NCBI GenBank assembly: GCA_031553615.1
Contig: JAVBLJ010000058.1
Coordinates: 1 to 44,226 of the forward strand
Source of the DNA: WQXF01 sp031553615
GTDB taxonomy: Bacteria > Bacillota > Clostridia > Christensenellales > Aristaeellaceae
Reading direction: 5' to 3'
Length of the DNA: 44,226 nt
Shown here: positions 34,347-41,302 of the stretch, one piece after another
Layout of the letters: every line of letters starts with the position of its first letter
Position numbering within the stretch: the first letter of the stretch is position 1
Translations under genes and position numbers: made by a program
The notes under the pieces: model-generated
What the model saw: only the letters and a program-made list of their open reading frames with translations
The model's database searches: none
What the model was told of the DNA's origin: nothing

Positions 34347-34491
34347 GCTCATTCCTTTCTGCGCTTCCAATTTAGTAGGCACTGGAATTAGCATAGCACC
34401 TGCAGATGGGCCTGTCCACCGTCGTTTTCGCAGCGTTGATAACCAAAGCTGCCGAACCATGTTGTGGTACGTCGCGAAACAACCATTGATA

Positions 34492-34524
34492 CAAAAAAGC
34501 CCTTGAAGTTCGTACCTTCAAGGG
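34492..34524 (-). terminator. Intrinsic terminator after the tRNA-like fragment
   Basis: CCCTTGAAG and CTTCAAGGG (34500-34508 and 34516-34524) pair perfectly around a 7-base loop. On the minus strand the hairpin is followed by CTTTTTTG. It lies 3 to 10 bases past the tRNA-like fragment and would end transcription coming from the collagen-like gene. Confidence 0.9.
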
Positions 34525-34527
34525 TTT

Positions 34528-34590
34528 GGCGGCGGAGCATAGCAGATTCGAGCCACCGACCTCTGCAATGCGAATGCAGTGTGCTATCTA
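34528..34590 (-). tRNA. Partial tRNA-like remnant (3' half)
   Basis: On the minus strand an anticodon arm CTGCA-TTCGCAT-TGCAG (anticodon CGC, alanine-type) is followed by a 5-base variable region, a T-arm-like segment GGTGG-CTCGAAT-CTGCT (stem kept mainly by G-U pairs), ATGCTCC as an acceptor 3' strand, and GCCGCCA. The matching 5' acceptor strand GGAGCAT and a normal D-arm are absent upstream. It is therefore a truncated tRNA copy, not a working gene. A terminator follows directly. It could be a remnant of an integration site. The 312-base gap 34347-34658 holds only this and the terminator. Confidence 0.5.
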
Positions 34591-34658
34591 GGGGGGAGGT
34601 TATTTGGCTCAAATGGATGTTGATAAGATATCGCTTATCCGATTGCGGCCAGTGCTGC

Positions 34659-35507
34659 TTATATCGCATCCCAGACGCCAATGTTGCTCTGCTGCATGCC
34701 GAAAATTGGAATCGTGGGCGGCAATGCAGTAAGTCCTGTGCCGAACAGCGAGAACCGGTCGGGCTTGGTGTTCGGCCGAACTAGCGCGTTGCCGATGCCG
34801 GTCGGCGCTGCCAAAAACGAAGGGCTCGTGGTGCCGTTGACCAGAAACGCCACAAAGACATGTTCCGGCCCCTCCGGAGTGCCAAGCGTGATGAAGCTGG
34901 AAAGGCTGGTGAGTTTCTGACCGACGGTCGTCCAATCGCTCGCCGGGTTGGTGGCCGAAGCAACCAACGTGCCTGTGCTGTTGTAGATCCCAAGTCCGCA
35001 CGCGCCGGGCGTCAGCCCAATACCTGGTGCCGTGAGCGCATAGGAGATGTCGAAGATCAGCACCGCACACTGTAGGATCATGCGCGTCACATACAGCTGC
35101 CCCAAGGGCAACGGCACGCCGACTGTCAGACCGATCGGATCAAATGCCCACGCGTTGTACGCATCTGCGTTCGGCAAGCTGCCTGTGTTCAGGCCGAGTA
35201 TTTCCGCCAGCACATAGTTGCCCTCTTCGTTGACACGCGGGACTTTGCACGGGTCGACTATCGGGTCGGGGATGGGTACCAGGCTGGGGCCCGTTGGGCC
35301 AGCGGGACCCACGGGACCCACGGGACCCACGGGACCGGCAGGTCCTATAGGGCCAGGGGCACCGGGGATGCCCTGCGGGCCTTGTGGACCCATTGGGCCA
35401 GGAGGGCCAACTGCGCTCGACGGTCTCGGCGCACCTTGGCACGTGCAGCACGCTTGGTTATATCCGCACTGCACTCCGCAGCTGCGATTCTGATGATAAC
35501 AGTTCAT
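34659..35507 (-). CDS. Collagen-like surface protein with Cys-rich N-terminus
   Basis: A 282-residue protein. The first 25 residues contain six Cys (3, 10, 14, 20, 21, 23). Residues 34-75 are 14 uninterrupted Gly-X-Y triplets, mostly Gly-Pro, a collagen-like triple-helix stalk. The rest (about 85-282) is a beta-rich domain, probably a trimeric globular head, as in the BclA-type exosporium filaments of spore formers. There is no signal peptide, which fits a spore-surface protein assembled from the mother cell. The 9-base DNA repeats at about 35305-35335 are part of the triplet coding. The ATG has GAGAGGTGGG before it, and a sigma-K-like promoter lies just upstream. Spore location is inference. 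Confidence 0.82.
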   Translation of the reverse strand: MNCYHQNRSCGVQCGYNQACCTCQGAPRPSSAVGPPGPMGPQGPQGIPGAPGPIGPAGPVGPVGPVGPAGPTGPSLVPIPDPIVDPCKVPRVNEEGNYVLAEILGLNTGSLPNADAYNAWAFDPIGLTVGVPLPLGQLYVTRMILQCAVLIFDISYALTAPGIGLTPGACGLGIYNSTGTLVASATNPASDWTTVGQKLTSLSSFITLGTPEGPEHVFVAFLVNGTTSPSFLAAPTGIGNALVRPNTKPDRFSLFGTGLTALPPTIPIFGMQQSNIGVWDAI

Positions 35508-35529
35508 GGTCCCACCTCTCTTTTTGATG

Positions 35530-35557
35530 CATTCTATGCAGCGCTATCCTTTTCAGT
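35530..35557 (-). promoter_or_regulatory. Possible sigma-K-type promoter
   Basis: On the minus strand AC (35557-35556), 17 bases, then CATAGAATG (35538-35530), close to the late mother-cell consensus AC-16/17-CATAnnnTA with one mismatch. It lies 23 bases before the start of the collagen-like gene. The consensus is short, so chance agreement is possible. Confidence 0.35.
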
Positions 35558-35620
35558 CAAAGATGAACAGTAAAAAGATAACGATATTTGTGTTTTTTCA
35601 ATTCAAATATTGAAATACAA

Positions 35621-35655
35621 AGAAGTCCTCGCTGTATGATGCGGCGAGGACTTCT
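35621..35655 (-). terminator. Hairpin terminator after the Ig/amidase gene
   Basis: Perfect 12-base arms AGAAGTCCTCGC and GCGAGGACTTCT (35621-35632 and 35644-35655), loop 11, followed on the minus strand by TTTGTATTTC. It lies between the Ig/amidase gene and the collagen-like gene and probably separates their transcripts. Confidence 0.65.
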
Positions 35656-35703
35656 GAAGTTCTGAAGAAAAGAGTACCCTTTTCTGTCGCCTAAATTGGG
35701 TTT

Positions 35704-35840
35704 CCAAAGGGGCGCAGCCGCCCTTTGGCACACGACTTTCGCAGAAAGTCTAGTGTGCTATACCTGCCCCACCGACTGACGCGAGAACCGCAGATTGAGC
35801 GGCAGGAAGGCAGAGGGAGGTTCGCGAGCGGATAGCGAAC
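35704..35840. repeat. Cluster of intergenic palindromes
   Basis: The 392-base gap 35508-35899 holds no gene. Besides a terminator and a promoter it carries CCAAAGGG/CCCTTTGG (35704-35711, 35721-35728). A compound hairpin follows: GCACAC and GTGTGC enclosing GACTTTC-gca-GAAAGTC (35728-35758). The last is GTTCGC/GCGAAC (about 35821-35840). The style resembles the repeats at the window start and suggests dispersed palindromic units, or a folded 3' untranslated RNA. Confidence 0.55.
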
Positions 35841-35899
35841 AAATCTCACGACGGTTTCGGCAAAGCGGGGATGGCCATGACGGTATCCCTCAACCTACA

Positions 35900-38515
35900 T
35901 CATTTGGCTCTATACAGAGAGATGCCATAGCTCGTACTGCCCATATAATTAAAGAAATCCGCCCAACTTCGAAAACCTTTTTTAATTGTATTTTCATTAT
36001 CGCTATTGGCGTCGTATACCCAAATACCTCCTGTTTCTACAGTATAAACAATCATCGAGTGTTGTGTGTCCTTGCTTTCCCTTTTGTCCCATTTGCTCAT
36101 TTGTATATAATCACCCGGCTGAGCCTGTTGTAAGAGATTAGCCAGGGTATCTATATCAGCAGGTCGCATTACACTAAATACAATAAGCGTTTTGTCGGCA
36201 TTACTAAGCGCAAGAGTATGGCGAGCGGCATTTTTGTATGATGCGGCAATTTCAAATCCATACAATTCGTAAAACACCGCTGATGCGAACCCTTTACATC
36301 TAGATCCCCAAACACTACTCTTCCAATCACCCCACGTTGTGCCCGCTGTAGCTTTTTGTGTTGAGCCCTTATAGTGTAGATCTGCTGCTCCACTAATCAA
36401 ATCGTCTAGTTTTGCCGTGATTGCAGATGTATGCGGTGCATTTACTCTTATAGTATACTCCGCTTCCTTATATTTCCGTCCTGGATCATTTGCGATTTCG
36501 GAGCTAGATGCAGTGATTCTCACGGTGTACTGACCGGCAACTAATGCATTAGAGGGAATGCTCAGCGGCAAATGTTCTCTTTTTTCTATTTCGCTCGCCG
36601 CAATCGTCTTCGTGCTTGAGAAGCTAGTACCAACGATGGTGATGTGCAGTCGTCGCGTATTACTGACATTCACATACGCATCAATTTGATCTCCATCAGC
36701 TAAGTACGTTGCGCCATTGTAACATGCGTTTGAATCTAGTGTTAGTGTCGGAGAAGATGCAGACACCACCTGTGACCCTGCTTGTGCCGCCACCGGCAAC
36801 ACTTTTACTTGCGCCTTGCATGTCTTTCCCCAAGTCACTCCATCTACTGACGCCTGAAAGCCCAACTTACGCATATATGTATCGGGTTTGCCCGGCGTGT
36901 CCAACACCCTAGAAAACGTCCACTGAATGTGAGGCTTCCCCAGAGGACGATCCACCGTCACATCCTCAACACGCCACACATCGCCATCGTAAGCAACTTC
37001 CTCCGCACCCGCGTCCAGCACAACGAGGCGCACATATTGCGCATTTTTGTCCGTAAATACCTGGATATCAAAGGAGTCTCCGGCATGGCCCTCACCGGAC
37101 GGACTTGAAATCTTGGCTTGCAGCACAGAAGGGGCCTGAACCAATTGAGCGGCACTCTCTTGTGGCTGAGATGGTTGTGTCTGCGGATCGGGTATGCCTT
37201 CCGGTTCAGGTTGATTATCTGCCTCGGGTAGGGGCTGTGTTGGTTGTTGCGGCTGGTCTGCGTCTGTAGATAAGGTTGGGTCCGTCTCCAAATCCGCAGC
37301 TGTCGAGGGCGACTCGGTCGGCTCCGCCACCAAGTTCAAGTATTGTACAGTTGCCGTTGTGCTCCCCGGATCATTTTCCGAGGGGGTACTGCGCCCATGC
37401 AATTCCAATGAATACGTCCCCTGTTGCTCTAACCGCACAACCTGTTCAACAACTGGATCGGTGTGTTCAAACCAATGCTCTGTGCCATCGGGATCGGTAA
37501 TTTTCAACGCAGTATGATGGCAATCCACGCTATTCCATAAAAGGGAAATCTCTTCACCCACAGAAACGGATTCATCCCGCGCAGGACGTATAAACTTTAC
37601 CTTAGGTTGAGGGACAACCGCGCCGGCTGGATTCGTAATACTATCAGGCGCTTTGTCCTCTGTTGAAGGCGCATGGTGTTCCGGCGTTCCCCAAGTTGGA
37701 TTATCTAAGGTGGGTAAAAGGTCCTCTAGAAAATCATCATCCATATCATACCCATCATGGATATCCGGCTGATAATCATCCGTCGATGGTTGGCTTGCAG
37801 ATGCTTCTGGGGCAGGTTCTAAGCCTAAGGATGTATCTACATACGCGATATCGATTATCGAGATGATCTCACAGTCCAGCGACTCCGGATCGGAGGCTGA
37901 TTGTGTGTTGCGACCACGCAGCCTGAGGGTATAGATGCCAATTTGTTCAAATGTCAAAGGTATATCACCAGCATTGCCTTGGATCTCATACCAAGTCTCG
38001 ATTTGATCGGGGCTTATCACGCAAAGAGCCATGTGGTGGTTATTCTCTCCTCGCGCCTCAACAACCAACTGTGCATCTAATGTCAGAATCTCTTCTTCGC
38101 CGATGTTCGCAAAATACACGGTAGGTACAGGCATGGTTTGTGCCGGAGCAGAAGTCACCATAATGCTGATGCGAATTTCACAATCCTGTGTTCCGGGATC
38201 ATTCTCAGAGGGAGTATTTCGCCCACGCAACAGCAATTCATAGGTACCTTCTGTATCAGCCGAAATGGTCGCCGTACCTTTATTGCCATCAAACTGATGC
38301 CATTTCGTTTCACCCGAGGGATCGGTAATGGCTAATGCGATATGATGATTGTTCTTGCCTTTACAAGATACCGTAACCGTATCGCCAAGATGAAAAACTT
38401 GACCATCCTCTGGATCGGTGATTGTTACAGATGGAGTTGCCGCTAAAACTCCTTGAGCTAGGAGCGCGAGGAGCATCACCAGAATCACCAGAAGAAAGAA
38501 TTTAACCCGCATCAT
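35900..38515 (-). CDS. Secreted Ig-like repeat protein with Cys amidase-like domain
   Basis: An 871-residue exported protein. After a signal peptide (about 1-26) come three related beta-sandwich repeats at 28-119, 129-222 and 305-395. Each has a pattern NNHHxALxIxxP then GTYxLxLxGRNTxSxxDPG; the third ends at an acidic, Pro/Gln-rich linker (397-460). Two further beta domains follow. The last 140 residues look like a papain/NlpC-P60/CHAP-type domain: C740 in SRCKGFASAVFYELYG, H819 in TQHSMIVY and D835/N837 in VYDAN. Such enzymes cut peptide or amide bonds, often in peptidoglycan. The gene is 16 bases behind the RCC1-like gene, so it belongs to the radical SAM operon. The enzyme class is inferred from residue order. 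Confidence 0.75.
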   Translation of the reverse strand: MMRVKFFLLVILVMLLALLAQGVLAATPSVTITDPEDGQVFHLGDTVTVSCKGKNNHHIALAITDPSGETKWHQFDGNKGTATISADTEGTYELLLRGRNTPSENDPGTQDCEIRISIMVTSAPAQTMPVPTVYFANIGEEEILTLDAQLVVEARGENNHHMALCVISPDQIETWYEIQGNAGDIPLTFEQIGIYTLRLRGRNTQSASDPESLDCEIISIIDIAYVDTSLGLEPAPEASASQPSTDDYQPDIHDGYDMDDDFLEDLLPTLDNPTWGTPEHHAPSTEDKAPDSITNPAGAVVPQPKVKFIRPARDESVSVGEEISLLWNSVDCHHTALKITDPDGTEHWFEHTDPVVEQVVRLEQQGTYSLELHGRSTPSENDPGSTTATVQYLNLVAEPTESPSTAADLETDPTLSTDADQPQQPTQPLPEADNQPEPEGIPDPQTQPSQPQESAAQLVQAPSVLQAKISSPSGEGHAGDSFDIQVFTDKNAQYVRLVVLDAGAEEVAYDGDVWRVEDVTVDRPLGKPHIQWTFSRVLDTPGKPDTYMRKLGFQASVDGVTWGKTCKAQVKVLPVAAQAGSQVVSASSPTLTLDSNACYNGATYLADGDQIDAYVNVSNTRRLHITIVGTSFSSTKTIAASEIEKREHLPLSIPSNALVAGQYTVRITASSSEIANDPGRKYKEAEYTIRVNAPHTSAITAKLDDLISGAADLHYKGSTQKATAGTTWGDWKSSVWGSRCKGFASAVFYELYGFEIAASYKNAARHTLALSNADKTLIVFSVMRPADIDTLANLLQQAQPGDYIQMSKWDKRESKDTQHSMIVYTVETGGIWVYDANSDNENTIKKGFRSWADFFNYMGSTSYGISLYRAK

Positions 38516-38531
38516 GCTTACCCCCTCATAC

Positions 38532-39665
38532 TCAAAATGGCTTTATCTGCGTAGGAGTAGGAATGTCGACTTGCTCCCTCAGTGCCAACTGTCGGTGCTC
38601 GTTTCGTCCCCAACCATAAAGAATCCCGTCCGAAGTGCAGGCGATTGTGTGGGCATATCCACAAGCGAAGTCAACAACATCGCTTAATACAGGATAAGGC
38701 TGCGTTGTGATATTGCCCGTGCTTCCGTTGCCAGTCTGCCCGTGGTCGTTGCTGCCCCACATCCAAAGAACGCCGTCGGCGTCCAACGCTCCCATATGGC
38801 GGTCTCCGGTGTTGATTTGCACAATGTTCTCCATTATGAATACGGGTTCACAGGATTGCAATTCTACGCAGTTTGGGATCTGCCCCTGATCATTGCATCC
38901 CCACATAAATAGTTCGCCTTCTTTTGTTAACGCCGCAATATAATTATCTCCTACCGCAATTTGGGCCACATTTTCTAGCGGCCCCTTTATGGGGACAAGG
39001 CTTGCGGTGCGCGTCCCATCACCTAACTCGCCATCGTAGTTATCGCCCCACAAGAGCATAGATCCATCCCGCAAGATGGCCGCGCTGAAGTAATCGCCAG
39101 CGGCGATGTACACCACATCTTCAACATTTTTAAGCTGCTGAGGCTTTTTTCCGTTGTTTGTGTTCCCGATACCTAATTGCCCTTTTTGATTTCGGCCCCA
39201 AACGAATATATGTCCTTGCACATCCAGTGCTAAGCAATGATCATCGCCTGCAGCAATTTGAACGATATCTTTTAGACCGATGGATTTAGGGAAATCGATA
39301 ATGCCGTCTTTCCCATTGCCAAGTCTATAATGCGATCCGCGCCCCCATGTATATACCGTGCCATCACGCTTTAGCGCTACTGTAGAATAAAATCCATTCG
39401 ATACCTGCTGCACTCCATTGAGAACTTTTTCCGGCCATGCCCAGTCTTTTCTATAGCTCCTATTTCCGACCTGCCCATATTCATTGTTTCCCCATACATA
39501 CAACGAGCCACCTGCGTCAATGATGCTTGTATGGTTTCCCGCGGCTTCCAGTTGCCGGTATTGGCGCGCGCCTTCTTGGGTAGCGAACGCATCTGGCGTG
39601 CATGCAAAAATGAAGAGCACCAAACACAAGATCAAATACCGGATTTTTTTATGAATCATCCTCAT
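38532..39665 (-). CDS. Secreted RCC1-repeat beta-propeller protein
   Basis: A 377-residue protein with a signal peptide (about 1-29, ending AFA) and seven RCC1 repeats recognisable by WGxNxxGQLG cores: VWGNNEYGQVGN, TWGRGSHYRLGN, VWGRNQKGQLGI, LWGDNYDGELGD, MWGCNDQGQIPN, MWGSNDHGQTGN and GWGRNEHRQLAL. Together they should form a complete seven-bladed propeller and almost nothing else. The Cys in the signal region (FIFAC) is a poor lipobox, so release by signal peptidase I is preferred. It sits 44 bases after the radical SAM gene and 16 before the Ig/amidase gene. Bacterial RCC1 proteins are binding platforms of unknown partners. Confidence 0.88.
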   Translation of the reverse strand: MRMIHKKIRYLILCLVLFIFACTPDAFATQEGARQYRQLEAAGNHTSIIDAGGSLYVWGNNEYGQVGNRSYRKDWAWPEKVLNGVQQVSNGFYSTVALKRDGTVYTWGRGSHYRLGNGKDGIIDFPKSIGLKDIVQIAAGDDHCLALDVQGHIFVWGRNQKGQLGIGNTNNGKKPQQLKNVEDVVYIAAGDYFSAAILRDGSMLLWGDNYDGELGDGTRTASLVPIKGPLENVAQIAVGDNYIAALTKEGELFMWGCNDQGQIPNCVELQSCEPVFIMENIVQINTGDRHMGALDADGVLWMWGSNDHGQTGNGSTGNITTQPYPVLSDVVDFACGYAHTIACTSDGILYGWGRNEHRQLALREQVDIPTPTQIKPF

Positions 39666-39709
39666 CTAAACCAAATCCTTTCATATTCTTAGCTTGATTG
39701 CAGTTTTAG

Positions 39710-40828
39710 CTATATTGCCAGATCATTATCATCTGCCAACGCTTGCAGCTTTTGAATGCCTTTTAGCAAACGGAATTTGGCGTTCTCGTCCATATCAGAT
39801 CCATGTCCATGTGTAATGATTCTGGAAAATTGATGTTTTGCGTTCCATAGAGCAATTAGCTTAACGGCTGCACATAACCGTTTATCACGGAGAGCCACAT
39901 TGCCAGAACCATTGTAGTTGAAGCCACAACACGTTGGACAAACCGGAAGAATAATGCATTCGCGGCACTTCTCGTCCTGAAAAGTAGCGTCGTCGTGAAA
40001 AGGAATCGCCGCAACCTGTGAAGCGACTCGCGGATCAGGTGCATCCGGCAAGAACATCTGGCATGGATAGCGACTCCCGTCCGTATCGTATGCCGCTAAA
40101 TGCTTGCCGCAGCCGCACCACTTCTGACTATGGTCGCTGACATTGGTCATGCATCTTCCAACGTTCATGGACATCATTTTGCAGGGTTCAATCTGCGGGT
40201 TTTGCTGATAGAAAGAAGACAGCTCATTCAAGTTTTCACTTAATGCGTAGAGCAGCGTTTTCTCCGACCAATCAAAGCCGTAAGCTAAGTTGTTGTTCAC
40301 TTTGAATCCGTTTCGATGAAGAAAGATGGTCCCCTTGGCAAGGTCTGAAACGGTCAACGGCGAAATCGTCATCTTTGCTGGTTGGTGAGGCCAATTGTCA
40401 ACAAAGAACGGTAAATCAATGTGGTCAAATGAGCGCGAGCGGTTTCTATCGTGCATCTCTTTGTTGCCATCAATGCTCAAACCGACATGAAAGAAGCGTT
40501 TTCTCCCCCGGAGCCATTCTTTTATTTCGGCTGATAAGACAGTCCCATTTGTTGATGTCGAGAATAAAATCTTCCTTTCCCACTTTCGACCAGCAACAAA
40601 CGAGAAGACTTCTCGTATCAACTCGAAATTGAGAAACGGTTCACCGCCAAAAAAATCAATTACCACTTCACTGTATTCATCTTCTTTTGTTAATTCGTCC
40701 TCAAGGATTTGCCTGGCGGTATCAAATGACATTTTCGTCTCGGTTTTATTATGTTCGTAACAATAATAACAAGAAAGGTTGCAATCCCGCGTAACAACAA
40801 GCATGATTGTTTTTCGATCCATTCTCAC
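39710..40828 (-). CDS. Radical SAM/SPASM peptide-modifying enzyme
   Basis: A 372-residue radical SAM enzyme. C16, C20 and C23 of CNLSCYYC bind the 4Fe-4S cluster that cleaves S-adenosylmethionine, and the GGEP motif is at 61-64. The C-terminal third is a Cys-rich SPASM domain with C238, C240, C256, C288, C291, C297, C300, C301 and C319, which holds one or two extra clusters. SPASM proteins typically modify ribosomal peptides (thioether or carbon links) or activate sulfatases. The Cys-repeat peptide gene immediately upstream points to peptide maturation. The first codon is GTG with AAGGG before it; an ATG two codons in is equally possible. No peptide exporter is seen nearby. Confidence 0.92.
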   Translation of the reverse strand: MRMDRKTIMLVVTRDCNLSCYYCYEHNKTETKMSFDTARQILEDELTKEDEYSEVVIDFFGGEPFLNFELIREVFSFVAGRKWERKILFSTSTNGTVLSAEIKEWLRGRKRFFHVGLSIDGNKEMHDRNRSRSFDHIDLPFFVDNWPHQPAKMTISPLTVSDLAKGTIFLHRNGFKVNNNLAYGFDWSEKTLLYALSENLNELSSFYQQNPQIEPCKMMSMNVGRCMTNVSDHSQKWCGCGKHLAAYDTDGSRYPCQMFLPDAPDPRVASQVAAIPFHDDATFQDEKCRECIILPVCPTCCGFNYNGSGNVALRDKRLCAAVKLIALWNAKHQFSRIITHGHGSDMDENAKFRLLKGIQKLQALADDNDLAI

Positions 40829-40849
40829 ACAACCCTTATTTAGAATTCA

Positions 40850-40893
40850 AAAAATAGATAAGGAGCAAAAAGTGGTGCTTTTTGCTCCTTATA
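40850..40893 (-). terminator. Terminator/attenuator between peptide and radical SAM genes
   Basis: A perfect 15-base stem (40859-40873 with 40879-40893, loop TGGTG) is followed on the minus strand by CTATTTTTT. It is a full intrinsic terminator placed between the small-peptide gene and the radical SAM gene. Leaky termination would give much more precursor than enzyme, a common arrangement in RiPP operons. Confidence 0.93.
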
Positions 40894-40909
40894 TAACCCA
40901 GTGACCGCC

Positions 40910-41134
40910 TTAGGAGGCAAAAATACCGCACTCCAAGCTGCCAGCGCATCCGTCCGCACATCCATTCTCGCAATCACCGCTGCACGAGCCTTCGCAGTCT
41001 CCGCTGCAATCATCACACCCATGTGCAGACTTTCCCATCATGTGCACAACGGATCCCTCATCGACGTACCCTAGCGAAAGAATCGCGCCTTCAAGTTTCA
41101 CCAACTCCGCGCTGGTCAAAAACATGCCGCTCAC
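40910..41134 (-). CDS. CXXX-repeat peptide, probable RiPP precursor
   Basis: A 74-residue peptide with a leader-like N-terminus of about 38 residues (FLTSAELVKLEGAILSLGYVD...) that ends in a Gly-containing stretch. The Cys-rich core has C40, C43, C47, C51, C55, C59, C63 and C69. From C43 to C63 every fourth residue is Cys, and the residues between are Gly, Ser, Asp and Glu. This matches the CXXX-repeat type of radical SAM-modified peptides. Mature thioether links are expected, but the type is unknown. The first codon is GTG with a poor binding site; the ATG at 41125 is an alternative. An intrinsic terminator follows before the radical SAM gene. A metal-binding protein is the other possibility. 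Confidence 0.75.
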   Translation of the reverse strand: MSGMFLTSAELVKLEGAILSLGYVDEGSVVHMMGKSAHGCDDCSGDCEGSCSGDCENGCADGCAGSLECGIFAS

Positions 41135-41202
41135 AAAGCACCATCGCCTTTCCTCTTTCTTTTTTTGAGTTTATTGCACAACCAGCAGAAATGATTTTTT
41201 AC

Positions 41203-41208
41203 ATTATA
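41203..41208 (-). promoter_or_regulatory. Extended -10 promoter of the peptide operon
   Basis: On the minus strand TGATATAATG contains a perfect TATAAT with the TGn extension. The expected -35 hexamer is poor, so the promoter probably depends on the extended -10 or on an activator. It lies about 70 bases before the peptide gene. Confidence 0.65.
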
Positions 41209-41245
41209 TCATCTTGCTCTTGCATATAAAAGGCAATTGCGAAAC

Positions 41246-41274
41246 GAGCTGACACACGCATTATGTGTCAGCTC
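41246..41274 (-). terminator. Terminator after the HTH regulator gene
   Basis: Perfect 11-base arms GAGCTGACACA and TGTGTCAGCTC with a 7-base loop, followed on the minus strand by GTTTCGCAATTGCCTTTT. It lies 29 bases beyond the regulator's stop and insulates the peptide promoter from it. Confidence 0.75.
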
Positions 41275-41302
41275 ACTGTGTCGGCCAGTACCAGAATAGG
41301 CT

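Noticed and set aside
34464..34784. A 106-residue plus-strand frame across the tRNA-like remnant
   Set aside because: It is the antisense of the terminator, the tRNA fragment and the end of the collagen-like gene; such frames are common over tRNA sequences.
35305..35335. Nine-base DNA tandem repeat as a separate repeat element
   Set aside because: It is simply the Gly-Pro-Val triplet coding of the collagen-like stalk.
38532..39665. Lipoprotein assignment for the RCC1 protein from FIFAC
   Set aside because: Phe at -2 and Ile at -3 make a poor lipobox, while AFA followed by TQ is a good signal peptidase I site.
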